Shown: positions 55,801 through 64,000, counted from the first letter of the stretch. The stretch: 64,000 nucleotides of DNA from Bacteroides stercorirosoris (GCF_900142015.1 NZ_FQZN01000008.1:62001-126000); one strand, 5' to 3'. Numbers and translations are program-made. Notes: a model not told the origin generated them from the letters alone.

Positions 55801-56046
55801 GATGCTTCTTATTTGAAATTGAGCAATATCACTATAGGTTATACCTTCCCCAAGAAAGTGATTAACAAGATCGGTCTGACCAAACTACGTTTGTATGCAA
55901 CGGGCAACAACCTGTTTACATGGACTCCTTATACCGGTTTCGATCCGGAAGTATCTACCATGAGCAGCGCATTGACTCCCGGTGTCGATTTCGGTGCTTA
56001 TCCCAGAAGCCGCTCTTTCGTATTTGGTGTGAACGTAGCATTTTAA
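52840..56046 (+). CDS. SusC-family TonB-dependent receptor, heparin/heparan sulfate oligosaccharide importer
   Basis: A 1068-residue outer-membrane transporter. Signal peptide LFLMLILAFVSMAAYAQ, CarboxypepD_reg domain (LTVTGKVIDSEGYEVIGGSVT, about 24-105), the TonB-box-like region DVVVIGYAAVPRRDLTGSV, plug with VRVRGGISITQSNEPLYIIDG and LKDASATAIYGARGANGVV (about 165-225), then the barrel ending VFGVNVAF. The SusC-SusD-GH88-PL12-sulfatase gene order is that of the heparin PUL described in B. thetaiotaomicron (BT4652-BT4675 region), so the substrate is inferred from context. It starts 215 bp after the epimerase gene from its own regulated promoter. Confidence 0.95.
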   Translation: MYKLKELFLMLILAFVSMAAYAQSLTVTGKVIDSEGYEVIGGSVTIKGAAGVGTVTDLNGKYTLKVNDASKDVLVFSYVGMTPQEVKVNNQSVINVTLQADAVLLEDVVVIGYAAVPRRDLTGSVTSVSSKELSKVPVSDVTQALAGRMAGVMVQQSEGTPGASISVRVRGGISITQSNEPLYIIDGFPSEDGMATLDPAEIETIDVLKDASATAIYGARGANGVVVITTKNGSKSGGKATVTFDSYVGVKKIANKLDVLNAGEFAKLDYERTLWRVGTGDSGSEGIAKWEERYGKFSDLASIYNGRKGIDWQDETLGRNAVTQNYRVGVSGKTDKMNYSLAYSYYNEEGAMVYSGSKKHNISFNMNHEINKWLTVNSRISYDQMRVEGMGTSEGGDRFNKMQHILQYRPTVGIMGTDEDLLHGEDPLLADDSGNVMQNPLISAAEELNNREWRTFQANAGATIKLLKGLSFRSTVGMRYQTRRNDVFYGDESITGKRSSIQGSITNLENSSFQISNVLTYAWKNKIHDFTVIAGHEYVDKWSRNFSASASQFPNDEIGLSDLSLGVPGVPTSNENYDDKLLSFFGRINYNLMDKYLFTASLRTDGSSKFGKNNKWGYFPAFSAAWRLGEEEFIKDLEIFSDLKFRIGYGLAGNNRIGSYQSLALMSSVTAANGNGAQAGYASRQVPNPDLKWEANKTFNVGLDFGFLNQRITFSPEFYINRSSNLLLNAKLPNSSGYTSMVINAGETQNIGVDLTINTANIVSKDFTWNTSVTFSHNKNKVKKLTGEDVQLYLANFGYSGAGASHQIGVNQPLGQFYGYVTDGLYQVEDFNYDATTKTYTLKDGVPYHGDKKNIQPGYWKFKNVDGSEDNQITESDKTIIGNALPDFYGGINNTFNWKDFDLSIFFTYSYGAEVLNATKLTNTKTALTNKNVLSVADEAHRWVTINASGELITNPEELAAVNRGKTVAHFGDNGSNNTYIHSWAIEDASYLKLSNITIGYTFPKKVINKIGLTKLRLYATGNNLFTWTPYTGFDPEVSTMSSALTPGVDFGAYPRSRSFVFGVNVAF

Positions 56047-56072
56047 TTAGAATTAAAAAAGGGAATAATAAG

Positions 56073-57839
56073 ATGAAAAACAAAATTATATATGCGCTTG
56101 GCGCAATGATGCTTATAGGAGTTACTTCCTGTGACCTGACTGAAAAACCCAGTTCATTCTACGAGAAAGATACTTACTTCGTGACAGAAGGAAAAGCTCG
56201 GATGGCTGTAGTCGGAATCTACGACTGCCTTGAAACTACAGATTATTATGGACAAAACATTATGCCGTTCTTTGGATCGGATGATATGTTTATGGTACGT
56301 GGAACCGGCTCGGACGGGACTCGTCGTGACATATCCCACTATCTGTACAACGCTTCCAATACTTGGATTGCCAGTATATGGAAATGTGCTTATCAAGCTG
56401 TTGACCGTGCCAATGTAGCTATTGCCAGCATTGAGGCCATGCCAGATTTCGCCGAAAACGAAAACCTACAGGAAATTGATGGGCAAGCTCGATTCCTCCG
56501 TGCTTATATAGCTTTCGACCTGGTGAAATTCTTTGGTGACGTACCGTTCAGCACGGAATATACCAATGGTTTCGGTAACACCTCCAAGCCTCGTACCGAC
56601 CGTGAACAGATTTATAGCCAAATCATCGAAGATTTGGACTATGCAAAGACACATCTGAAATCCGGTCGTGAAGTGGCTTCTTCTGAAATACCTTGTAGCG
56701 GTGCTGCCCGTACCTTATTGATGCGTGTCTATTTGCAACGTGCCGGCTATAGCCTGGACCGTTCGTCACGCCAATTGACTCGTCCGGACGATACTACCCG
56801 AAAGAACTATTTTGAAGCAGTGATTAAAGAATGGGAAGCTCTGAAAGCCGAAGGCTATCACAATTTTTATGCAAGTGGTTATGAACAACTGTTCAAAAAC
56901 TATTCTCAACTGACATTGAATAATCAGGAATCTCTTTGGGAGATTGCTTTTGAACCCAACCAGGGCTTGAAGGACAACGCCGGTGTATGGGCGACTTACA
57001 ATGGACCATTGGTAGATGCTCCGGGAAATAATGCTGGTACAAGCAGCTATATGGGACGTGCCAATGCTTTCTTTGTGGTACTGCCATATTGGAAGTCTTT
57101 CTATGAGTCGAATGCGGATGGAAGCGTAAAAGATATACGTCGTGATGTGAATTTCGTGGACTATGCCATCAAATGGAACGCAAACAAAGCAGTTCAAGAA
57201 AAATCGCATACTTCTGCTGACATCAATAAAAACCTGAACAGATATCCAGGTAAATGGCGCAGAGAGTGGATGGCTCCGGGTTGGGTAGATCCTAATAATA
57301 CAGGAGTAAATTATGCTCCGTTACGTTATGCCGATGCTGTCCTAATGGCGGCCGAGGCTTATAATGAAACCGGTAACACGACTGAGGCTTGGAAATTATT
57401 GAATGATGTTCGTGTTCGTGCCGGTGCTACTCCTATAAGCACAGCAAATTATTCAAGCTTGTTGAAAGCTCCCAAATTGTACGATTTACCATTCATTCCG
57501 GATGGTGACGATGCCGGCAAATTCCGCACCGCCTTGTATTGGGAACGTGCTTTTGAACTTTGCTACGAAGGTCAACGCAAATATGACCTGCTACGCTGGG
57601 GTATCTTGCAAGCATCCTTGAAAGCAGCTCAGAGCTATATGGAGTCATGGATTCCGGGACCCGATGAATATATTACGGATGCTGCACGTAAAGATTGGGA
57701 TGCGGTGAAATGGGCTAAATCCAATTATGTGGCAGGACACAAGTTTACTGCAGGCAAACACGAACTTTATCCGATTCCATTGACCGAAATTCAGTCGAAT
57801 GCAGCTTTGAATGGTGAAAACAATCCGGGATTTGAGTAA
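56073..57839 (+). CDS. SusD-family surface glycan-binding lipoprotein of the heparin PUL
   Basis: A 588-residue SusD homologue. The frame is open from 55920, inside the SusC gene, but the ATG at 56073 gives the right lipoprotein signal (MKNKIIYALGAMMLIGVTSC, Cys20) and is 26 bp after the SusC stop. Conserved parts: ARFLRAYIAFDLVKFFGDVPF (about 145), the TPR-like helices, LLNDVRVRAGATP (about 455) and the family signature YWERAFELCYEGQRKYDLLRWG (about 490-510). It holds ligand at the cell surface over the SusC pore. A perfect 12-bp hairpin follows before the enzyme genes. Confidence 0.95.
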   Translation: MKNKIIYALGAMMLIGVTSCDLTEKPSSFYEKDTYFVTEGKARMAVVGIYDCLETTDYYGQNIMPFFGSDDMFMVRGTGSDGTRRDISHYLYNASNTWIASIWKCAYQAVDRANVAIASIEAMPDFAENENLQEIDGQARFLRAYIAFDLVKFFGDVPFSTEYTNGFGNTSKPRTDREQIYSQIIEDLDYAKTHLKSGREVASSEIPCSGAARTLLMRVYLQRAGYSLDRSSRQLTRPDDTTRKNYFEAVIKEWEALKAEGYHNFYASGYEQLFKNYSQLTLNNQESLWEIAFEPNQGLKDNAGVWATYNGPLVDAPGNNAGTSSYMGRANAFFVVLPYWKSFYESNADGSVKDIRRDVNFVDYAIKWNANKAVQEKSHTSADINKNLNRYPGKWRREWMAPGWVDPNNTGVNYAPLRYADAVLMAAEAYNETGNTTEAWKLLNDVRVRAGATPISTANYSSLLKAPKLYDLPFIPDGDDAGKFRTALYWERAFELCYEGQRKYDLLRWGILQASLKAAQSYMESWIPGPDEYITDAARKDWDAVKWAKSNYVAGHKFTAGKHELYPIPLTEIQSNAALNGENNPGFE

Positions 57840-57866
57840 TTTCATTTCCTAAGTATGATCTGACAA

Positions 57867-57907
57867 GGGATGGAGAAATTATAAGATGTTTATACTTTCT
57901 CCATCCC
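57867..57907. terminator. Hairpin between SusD and enzyme genes (partial terminator or processing site)
   Basis: GGGATGGAGAAA (57867-57878) pairs perfectly with TTTCTCCATCCC (57896-57907) around a 17-nt loop. There is no T-run after it. It lies 27 bp after the SusD stop and 56 bp before the GH88 start, so it probably lowers downstream expression or protects the SusC/D mRNA 3' end. Confidence 0.65.
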
Positions 57908-57963
57908 TATATACCAAGGATGATAATTTGAGCAAATATAACCTATAGAATATACATATATTT

Positions 57964-59253
57964 ATGAAGAAATTTTTATTATTTTGTTACGCAGTTGCTA
58001 CACTACAGGGTTTCTCCAGTTGTTCATCCAGTCAACCTAAGGAAGATTATGGCTGGTTGAAAAAAGCAATAGATACTTCCGTGCAACAACTGGAAGTAAC
58101 AGTAACCGATGTAGGTGATTCAGTCTTATTACCCCGTTCCATCTGGACGGGATATGATATGGATTTTCTCTGTCGGCAATTGCAAAGAGATCCCGCAACT
58201 TTCAAAGACTCTTTACGGGTCAAACCCGTGAAGGCGGCTCTGGGAAGCCGCAGATATTGCAGTTCCATCTATGATTGGACAAGTGGTTTTTTCCCAGGGA
58301 ACTTGTGGTATGCGTATCAGCTGACCGGCATTGAAGACTTGAAAAAAGATGCCGCAAAATTTACGAATTACCTGTACCCGGTGAAAGATTATAAAGGTAC
58401 ACACGACATTGGATTCATGATCAATTGCAGTTATGGCAATGCATATCGCCTGGCTCCTGCCGACAGTATTCGTCAGATATTGGTGCAGACTGCTGATAAT
58501 TTGTGCGATCGTTTTAATTCGAACATAGGTTGTATTCGTTCCTGGGATTTCGGGAAATGGAATTTCCCTGTAATTATTGATAATATGATGAATCTGGATC
58601 TGCTGTTTTACGTAAACCATCTTACCAATGATTCCAAGTATAAGGAAATCGCATTGAAACATGCCGAGACAACCTTAAAAAATCATTTCAGAGCAGACCA
58701 TTCATCCTATCATGTAGTCAGTTACAATAATGACGGCAGCGTAGAAATGAAATGTACACATCAAGGGAAAAATGATGATTCTTCATGGGCACGCGGACAA
58801 GCCTGGGGAATATATGGATATACATCCTGCTATCGCGAGTCAAAAGATGCGGCTTTCTTGCAGCAAGCCAAAGATATTGCAGCATTAATCATGGCACGTG
58901 TAAAGACTGACGATGCGATTCCTTTGTGGGACTATGATGCCCCGGATACACCGGAGACACCTCGTGATGCATCCGCCGCTTCTGTCACAGCTTCTGCCTT
59001 GATAGAACTCAGTACTCTTGTAGAGAATGGACAAGTCTATTTTGATTATGCAGAGAAACTACTCAAGTCTCTCTCTTCCGATGCTTACCTGGCAAAGGTC
59101 GGCACTAACCAGGGATTTATCCTGATGCACTCTACAGGTTCACTGCCTAATGGGTCTGAAATTGACACACCTATCAATTATGCCGATTATTATTATCTGG
59201 AAGCTTTAGCCCGATATATGCAGGTAAAAGGACTTGATTATAAATCGCTTTAA
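57964..59253 (+). CDS. Unsaturated glucuronyl hydrolase, GH88
   Basis: Removes the 4,5-unsaturated uronic acid left on oligosaccharides by lyases, by hydration of the double bond. The 429-residue protein is a lipoprotein (LLFCYAVATLQGFSSCSSS). GH88 features: YDWTSGFFPGNLWYAYQLTG (about 100-120) with one key Asp, the second Asp in GTHDIGFMINCSYGNAYRL (about 140-158), WARGQAWGIYGYTSCYRES (about 276-294), and SAASVTASALIELS. The fold is an (alpha/alpha)6 barrel. It starts 124 bp after SusD, beyond a hairpin, and is followed 16 bp later by the PL12 lyase, whose products it uses. Confidence 0.93.
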   Translation: MKKFLLFCYAVATLQGFSSCSSSQPKEDYGWLKKAIDTSVQQLEVTVTDVGDSVLLPRSIWTGYDMDFLCRQLQRDPATFKDSLRVKPVKAALGSRRYCSSIYDWTSGFFPGNLWYAYQLTGIEDLKKDAAKFTNYLYPVKDYKGTHDIGFMINCSYGNAYRLAPADSIRQILVQTADNLCDRFNSNIGCIRSWDFGKWNFPVIIDNMMNLDLLFYVNHLTNDSKYKEIALKHAETTLKNHFRADHSSYHVVSYNNDGSVEMKCTHQGKNDDSSWARGQAWGIYGYTSCYRESKDAAFLQQAKDIAALIMARVKTDDAIPLWDYDAPDTPETPRDASAASVTASALIELSTLVENGQVYFDYAEKLLKSLSSDAYLAKVGTNQGFILMHSTGSLPNGSEIDTPINYADYYYLEALARYMQVKGLDYKSL

Positions 59254-59269
59254 ACAAAATTAAAACACC

Positions 59270-61267
59270 ATGAAAATAACAAAGTATATCCTTAGTTTTA
59301 CTTTTCTGCTGGTTGCCCTATGTGCGGAAGCACAGCAGTTGCGGAAGGAAGCTTTTGACTTACTGAATCTGGATTATCCGGGTTTGGAAAAAGTGAAAGC
59401 TGCATGTGACCAACAACAATGGGACGAAGCTGCCAAAGCTTTATTGGACTATTATCGCCAACGTACTGGTATAGGACATCCCGATATCGATATGAAAAAT
59501 ATAAAAATCTCCAAGGAAGAACAAAAATGGGCGGATGATGCCTTGGATCATACATTTTTTGTACACAAGGGATATCAGCCTTCCTATAATTACGGCAAAG
59601 ATATCAACTGGCAATATTGGCCGGTACAGGACAATGAGTTGCGCTGGCAGTTGCACCGTCACAAATGGTTCACTCCAATGGGCAAGGCATACAGAATCTC
59701 AGGAGATGAAAAATATGCCAAAGAATGGGCATATCAGTATATGGATTGGATTAAAAAGAATCCTCTGACAACAGTCGAAAAGGAAGAATACGAACTTGTC
59801 AGCGCAGGTGAAGTAAAAGGGAATGCTGAAAATGTACGCTTTGCATGGCGTCCTCTGGAGGTGAGTAACCGTTTACAGGATCAGACTCTGCAATTTCTAT
59901 TATTCGTTCCCTCAAAGGCTTTCACCCCGGAATTCCTGACTGAATTCCTGATTAACTATCATCGGCATGCACTGCACATTCTTGGTAATTACTCGGATCA
60001 GGGTAACCACTTGTTGTTTGAAGCTCAACGTATGGTATATGCAGGTACATTTTTCCCCGAGTTTAAGGAAGCAGCCGGATGGAGAAAGAGCGGGATAAGC
60101 ATTTTGAACCGTGAAATAAAAAAACAGGTTTATCCGGATGGTGGTCAATATGAGCTGGATCCACACTATCATCTGGCAGCAATCAATATCTTTTGCAAAG
60201 CCCTGCGCATGGCTGATGTCAATGGTTTCCGTCAGGAGTTTCCCGCCGAATACGTGAATACAGTCAAGAGTATGATTGAATTTTATGCCAATATCTGTTT
60301 CCCTGATTACAGCAATCCCTGCTTCAGTGATGCCAAGTTGGGAGACCGTCCGGCAGAAATCCGTAATTACCAGGATTGGCTCAAGCTATTTCCGGATTGT
60401 GAATGGATTCGTTATTATGCCACAGAAGGTCGTGAAGGCACTCCCTTGCCCAACCTTTCTCACGGTGCTCTGACTTCCGGTTTCTTTACTTTCAGAAACG
60501 GCTGGAAGCAGGATGCTACCGTAATGGTTGTAAAGGCTGGTCCTAAAGGAGAATGGCACTGCCAGCCGGACAACGGTACTTTTGAACTTTGGTTTAATGG
60601 CCGGAATCTCTTCCCGGATAGCGGCTCCTACGTCTATGCCGGTGATGATGAGGTAATGAAACTTCGCAATTGGTTCCGCCGGACAAGTTCTCATAATACA
60701 TTGACATTGGATGAGAAAAACCTGCAAACCACCCAGTCCGTTACTAAACTCTGGAAACCCGAAGGTAATGAGCAAATCCTGGTGACTGAGAATCCGCACT
60801 ATGATGGTTTGAAACACAGGCGTTCTGTCTTCTTTGTAGACCAGTCTTATTTTGTAATTGTAGATGAAGCTATAGGAAGTGCAAAAGGAACAGTGAATCT
60901 GAACTATCACCTGTGCGAAGGTACTGTAAATGTAGACGGAAAGAATAATAGTCTGACCACAGCCTATGACGGACCAAGCAACATGAAACTGCAATGCTTT
61001 GCCGAGAAGAAAGTTTCAATGAAAGAAAAAGAAGGTTGGCGTTCGACTGCCTATCGTGTACGTGTACCCCGTACTGCCGTTTCTTTTGATATAGACAAAA
61101 AGGATTCGGAAGCCATACGCTACATAACCATTATTTATCCGTCGAAAAACGCAGCTTCCTTCCCTGTATTCAAGGCTAAGTTCCTGAACAAATCATTTGA
61201 TGAGAATGGGGTGAGAATAGAGATATCTGTTGACGGAAAGAAACGTCAATTGGAATATAAACTATAA
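59270..61267 (+). CDS. Heparin-sulfate lyase, heparinase III (polysaccharide lyase family 12)
   Basis: Cleaves GlcNAc/GlcNS-GlcA bonds in low-sulfate heparan regions by beta-elimination. The 665-residue protein has a Sec signal (YILSFTFLLVALCAEAQ), an N-terminal (alpha/alpha)-toroid (DDALDHTFFVHKGYQPSYN, WQYWPVQDNELRWQLHRHKW, RPLEVSNRLQDQTLQF, NYSDQGNHLLFEAQRM, LDPHYHLAAINIFCKAL with Tyr and His of the active site at about 300) and a beta-sandwich heparinase II/III-like half (GEWHCQPDNGTFELWFNGRNLFP, SSHNTLTLDEKN). These agree closely with Bacteroides heparinase III. It is in the enzyme part of the SusC operon; the sulfatase gene begins 13 bp after its stop. Confidence 0.94.
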   Translation: MKITKYILSFTFLLVALCAEAQQLRKEAFDLLNLDYPGLEKVKAACDQQQWDEAAKALLDYYRQRTGIGHPDIDMKNIKISKEEQKWADDALDHTFFVHKGYQPSYNYGKDINWQYWPVQDNELRWQLHRHKWFTPMGKAYRISGDEKYAKEWAYQYMDWIKKNPLTTVEKEEYELVSAGEVKGNAENVRFAWRPLEVSNRLQDQTLQFLLFVPSKAFTPEFLTEFLINYHRHALHILGNYSDQGNHLLFEAQRMVYAGTFFPEFKEAAGWRKSGISILNREIKKQVYPDGGQYELDPHYHLAAINIFCKALRMADVNGFRQEFPAEYVNTVKSMIEFYANICFPDYSNPCFSDAKLGDRPAEIRNYQDWLKLFPDCEWIRYYATEGREGTPLPNLSHGALTSGFFTFRNGWKQDATVMVVKAGPKGEWHCQPDNGTFELWFNGRNLFPDSGSYVYAGDDEVMKLRNWFRRTSSHNTLTLDEKNLQTTQSVTKLWKPEGNEQILVTENPHYDGLKHRRSVFFVDQSYFVIVDEAIGSAKGTVNLNYHLCEGTVNVDGKNNSLTTAYDGPSNMKLQCFAEKKVSMKEKEGWRSTAYRVRVPRTAVSFDIDKKDSEAIRYITIIYPSKNAASFPVFKAKFLNKSFDENGVRIEISVDGKKRQLEYKL

Positions 61268-61280
61268 GAAGACTTTTATA

Positions 61281-62885
61281 ATGAATCGCTTATCATACTT
61301 ATTTCTGCCTCTGACTGCCATCGGAATGTCCGCTTGCAGTTCCGGCAAAGAGGAAGTGAAACGTCCGAATATTATCTTTATGATGACGGATGACCATACT
61401 ACGCAAGCCATGTCATGTTACGGTGGACGGCTCCTTCAGACTCCCAACATGGATCGGATTGCCAGTGAAGGTGTTCGTATGGACAATTGTTATGCGGTCA
61501 ATGCTTTATCCGGTCCGTCAAGAGCTTGTATCTTGACGGGCAAATTCAGCCACATCAATGGATTCACAGACAATGCCAGCACTTTCGACGGCAATCAACA
61601 GACCTTTCCCAAATTGCTGCAGGCTGCCGGTTACCAGACTTCAATTGTCGGTAAATGGCATCTGATTACCGAACCTCAGGGATTTGACTATTGGTGCATC
61701 CTGACCGGACAACATGAACAAGGGGACTATTATAATCCCGATTTCAACGAGAACGGAAAGCAGATTATAGAGCAGGGCTATGCAACTGACATTATCACAG
61801 ACAAGGCTATCGAATATCTGGAACATAGAGATAAAAGCAAACCTTTCTGCATGATGTATCACCAGAAGGCCCCACATCGTAACTGGATGCCTGCCCCCCG
61901 CCATCTGGGGATGTTCAATAATACCGTGTTCCCCGAACCTGCCACACTTTTCGATACATACGAAGGCAGAGGCTCTGCTGCCAGGGAGCAGGATATGTCC
62001 ATTGAGCATACATTGACCAATGACTGGGATCTGAAACTGCTGACCCGTGAAGAAATGCTGAAAGATACTACGAACCGTCTCTATCAGGTCTACAAACGTA
62101 TGCCGGCTGATGTACAGGATAAGTGGGATTCAGCATATACTCAACGTATTTCAGAATACCGTAGCGGTAACTTAAAAGGAAAAGAACTGATCAGTTGGAA
62201 GTACCAGCAATATATGCGCGATTATCTGGCAACCATTGTAGCCGTGGACGAGAATATTGGAAGATTGCTCAGCTATCTGGAGAAAAATGGTGAGTTGGAC
62301 AATACAATCATTATCTATACTTCGGATCAAGGCTTTTTCCTGGGCGAACATGGCTGGTTTGACAAACGCTTCATGTATGAAGAATGTCAGCGTATGCCAC
62401 TGGTTATCCGTTATCCGAAGGCAATCAAGGCGGGCAGTGTATCGAGTGCCATTGCCATGAATGTGGATTTCGCCCCTACCCTGTTAGATTTTGCCGGAGT
62501 AGATATACCGGCAGATATTCAGGGACAGTCTCTCAAACCAATTTTGGACAATGAGGGGAAAACTCCGGCTGACTGGAGAAAGGCTGCCTATTACCACTAT
62601 TATGAGTATCCGGCAGAACATTCGGTTAAAAGGCATTATGGTATTCGTACCGCTGATTTTAAACTGATCCACTTCTATAACGATGTGGACGAATGGGAGA
62701 TGTACGACTTAAAGAACGACCCGAATGAACTGACCAATGTGTTTGACAAACCGGAGTATGCCGGCAAACGGGCGGAACTGATGTCACTGCTGAAAGAAAC
62801 TCAGCAACAGTATAAGGATAATGACCCTGATGAAAAAGTGAACGAACTGTTCAAAGGCGACAGACGGTTGATGAAAAATAGATAA
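61281..62885 (+). CDS. S1-family sulfatase, likely heparin GlcN-6-O-sulfatase
   Basis: A 534-residue lipoprotein sulfatase. The frame opens at 61230 inside the lyase gene, but the ATG at 61281 gives the lipoprotein signal (YLFLPLTAIGMSACSSG). Metal-binding RPNIIFMMTDDHTTQAMSCYG is followed by the formylglycine motif SGPSRACILTGKFSH, a Ser-type site that needs an anaerobic sulfatase-maturating enzyme. MYHQKAPHRNWMPAPRH, YTSDQGFFLGEHGWFDKRFM and YHYYEYPAEHSVKRHYGIRT agree with the GlcNAc/GlcNS-6-O-sulfatase of the B. thetaiotaomicron heparin PUL (S1_11). It follows PL12 by 13 bp and is followed by a DUF3604 gene 14 bp later. Confidence 0.93.
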   Translation: MNRLSYLFLPLTAIGMSACSSGKEEVKRPNIIFMMTDDHTTQAMSCYGGRLLQTPNMDRIASEGVRMDNCYAVNALSGPSRACILTGKFSHINGFTDNASTFDGNQQTFPKLLQAAGYQTSIVGKWHLITEPQGFDYWCILTGQHEQGDYYNPDFNENGKQIIEQGYATDIITDKAIEYLEHRDKSKPFCMMYHQKAPHRNWMPAPRHLGMFNNTVFPEPATLFDTYEGRGSAAREQDMSIEHTLTNDWDLKLLTREEMLKDTTNRLYQVYKRMPADVQDKWDSAYTQRISEYRSGNLKGKELISWKYQQYMRDYLATIVAVDENIGRLLSYLEKNGELDNTIIIYTSDQGFFLGEHGWFDKRFMYEECQRMPLVIRYPKAIKAGSVSSAIAMNVDFAPTLLDFAGVDIPADIQGQSLKPILDNEGKTPADWRKAAYYHYYEYPAEHSVKRHYGIRTADFKLIHFYNDVDEWEMYDLKNDPNELTNVFDKPEYAGKRAELMSLLKETQQQYKDNDPDEKVNELFKGDRRLMKNR

Positions 62886-62899
62886 TCTAAATTAATACC

Positions 62900-64000
62900 A
62901 TGGATAGAAGAAATTTTTTAAAGCATACAGGCTGGTCCCTTATCGGATTGGCAGCTTCCGGCAGTTTATTATCTGCATGTCAGCAGGGAACCGCCGCAGG
63001 AAAGAAAGTCATGCCCTCTGCCAGTAATCTGAAGTATTTCTGGGGAGACTTGCATAATCATTGTAACATAACCTACGGTCATGGCGACATGCGTTCTGCA
63101 TTTGAGGCAGCCAAAGGACAACTGGATTTTGTATCCGTCACTCCTCATGCCATGTGGCCTGATATTCCCGGAGCGGATGATCCCCGTCTGAAGTGGGTGA
63201 TTGACTATCATACCGGTGCTTTCAAGCGCTTGCGCGAGGGAGGTTATGAGAAATATGTCGCCATGACCAATGAATATAACAAGGAAGGAGAATTTCTGAC
63301 TTTTGTAGGTTATGAGGCGCACAGTATGGAACATGGCGATCATGTAGCTTTGAATTATGACCTGGACGCACCACTGGTGGAATGTACCTCTATTGAAGAC
63401 TGGAAACAGAAAGCCCGCGGACATAAGGTATTTATTACTCCGCATCATATGGGATATCAGAAAGGCTACCGCGGATATAACTGGGACTTCTTTACGGAAG
63501 GAGACCAGACTCCATTTGTAGAGATGTATTCCCGTCATGGATTGGCAGAAAGCGATCAGGGAGATTATAATTATCTGCATGACATGGGCCCTCGCCAATG
63601 GGAAGGTACCATCCAATGCGGATTGGAACAAGGTAAGAAATTCGGCATTATGGGTTCTACCGACCAACATGCAGGCTATCCGGGCAGCTACGGTGACGGT
63701 CGCATAGGTATCCTTGCAGAGTCATTGACTCGTGATAAAATCTGGGATGCCATGAAGAACCGTCACGTCTGCTGTGCTACCGGTGATAAAATCAATATAG
63801 ATTTTCGTTTGAATGACGCTTTCCCGGGCGACGTGGTACGGGGAAACAGCCGCCGTATTTATCTGAATGTGGAGGGAGGCAGTTGCATTGATTATATTGA
63901 CATCGTCAAGAACAGAAAGTGCATTGCCCGTTTAAGCGGCCCGTTGTTGCCCGAGATGCCGGAAGGAGATATGGTACGTTGTAAGGTAAAGATTGATTTT
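62900..64000 (+). CDS. DUF3604 / PHP-like metal-dependent protein, 3' end outside window
   Basis: The first 367 codons of a gene that runs off the right edge. MDRRNFLKHTGWSLIGLAASGSL has a twin-arginine motif (RRNFLK) and then a lipobox (LLSAC), so a Tat-exported lipoprotein is likely. The mature part has WGDLHNHCNITYGHG (about 49-63), the HxH metal motif of PHP-type amidohydrolases, FVGYEAH, FITPHHMGYQKGY and GSTDQHAGYPGSYGDGR with further His/Asp ligands. DUF3604 proteins are predicted metallohydrolases of unknown substrate. It starts 14 bp after the sulfatase, so it is in the heparin operon and may remove a non-sugar substituent or act on a desulfated product. Confidence 0.87.
   Translation, partial: MDRRNFLKHTGWSLIGLAASGSLLSACQQGTAAGKKVMPSASNLKYFWGDLHNHCNITYGHGDMRSAFEAAKGQLDFVSVTPHAMWPDIPGADDPRLKWVIDYHTGAFKRLREGGYEKYVAMTNEYNKEGEFLTFVGYEAHSMEHGDHVALNYDLDAPLVECTSIEDWKQKARGHKVFITPHHMGYQKGYRGYNWDFFTEGDQTPFVEMYSRHGLAESDQGDYNYLHDMGPRQWEGTIQCGLEQGKKFGIMGSTDQHAGYPGSYGDGRIGILAESLTRDKIWDAMKNRHVCCATGDKINIDFRLNDAFPGDVVRGNSRRIYLNVEGGSCIDYIDIVKNRKCIARLSGPLLPEMPEGDMVRCKVKIDF

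Noticed and set aside
55920..56072. Upstream extension of the heparin SusD frame
   Set aside because: It overlaps the SusC 3' end; the ATG at 56073 gives a proper lipoprotein signal just after the SusC stop.
61230..61280. Upstream extension of the 6-O-sulfatase frame
   Set aside because: It overlaps the PL12 gene; the ATG at 61281 gives a proper lipoprotein signal.

Overview
The window is from a gut-type Bacteroides (order Bacteroidales); the species cannot be resolved from sequence alone. The evidence is the density of SusC/SusD pairs, hybrid two-component sensors (HTCS), FecI/FecR systems, lipoproteins with SusD/DUF4302/BACON/DUF4249-like architecture, promoters with the Bacteroides -7 element TAnnTTTG, and the housekeeping block glmM - DUF4827 - DHH phosphoesterase. 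No tRNA, rRNA, CRISPR array, integrase or transposase was seen.

Layout. (1) 1-14.3 kb: a polysaccharide utilization locus (PUL). On the minus strand lie an HTCS, a small lipoprotein, SusC, SusD and a second SusC cut by the window edge. A divergent DUF2264 protein lies on the plus strand. A 22-bp tandem repeat array sits between the HTCS gene and the lipoprotein/SusC promoter. (2) 14.4-15.6 kb: a HemW-like radical SAM gene. (3) 15.6-24.2 kb: a minus-strand operon SusC - SusD - Zn-peptidase lipoprotein - DUF4302 lipoprotein - BACON lipoprotein. Its SusC gene has lost its signal peptide, start codon and promoter. These lie on the opposite strand as an 80-codon fragment between two 20-bp inverted repeats (23503-23522 and 24131-24150). 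Inverting this 648-bp segment rebuilds a 1111-codon SusC in frame, so the locus is a phase switch captured in its OFF state. (4) 24.2-30.4 kb: an ECF sigma / small lipoprotein / FecR anti-sigma / FecA-like receptor / DUF4249 operon, downstream of the switch and in line with the OFF-state promoter. (5) 30.7-41.9 kb: mostly core genes: a small secreted protein, a LytTR regulator with a TPR histidine kinase, a DUF5723 protein, a DUF2027-Smr protein, a QueA-like enzyme, a Nudix hydrolase, GlmM, a DUF4827 lipoprotein and a DHH phosphoesterase. (6) 42.1-64 kb: a heparin/heparan-sulfate PUL: PL13 heparin lyase I and a sulfatase (minus), then a (alpha/alpha)6-type secreted protein, HTCS, a lipoprotein aldose 1-epimerase, SusC, SusD, GH88 unsaturated glucuronyl hydrolase, PL12 heparinase III, a 6-O-sulfatase-like S1 enzyme and a DUF3604 protein cut by the right edge (plus).

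How they work together. In the heparin PUL, SusC/D import oligosaccharides, PL13 and PL12 cleave sulfated and less sulfated regions, GH88 removes the unsaturated uronic acid and the sulfatases desulfate; the HTCS senses a breakdown product. A shared AACAATATT motif lies 66-68 bp upstream of the -7 box of two PUL promoters and is a candidate HTCS operator. The most striking system is the invertible segment. It not only turns one SusC/SusD operon on or off; in the OFF state its promoter points at the neighbouring ECF-sigma uptake operon with no visible terminator between, so it may toggle between two outer-membrane uptake systems.
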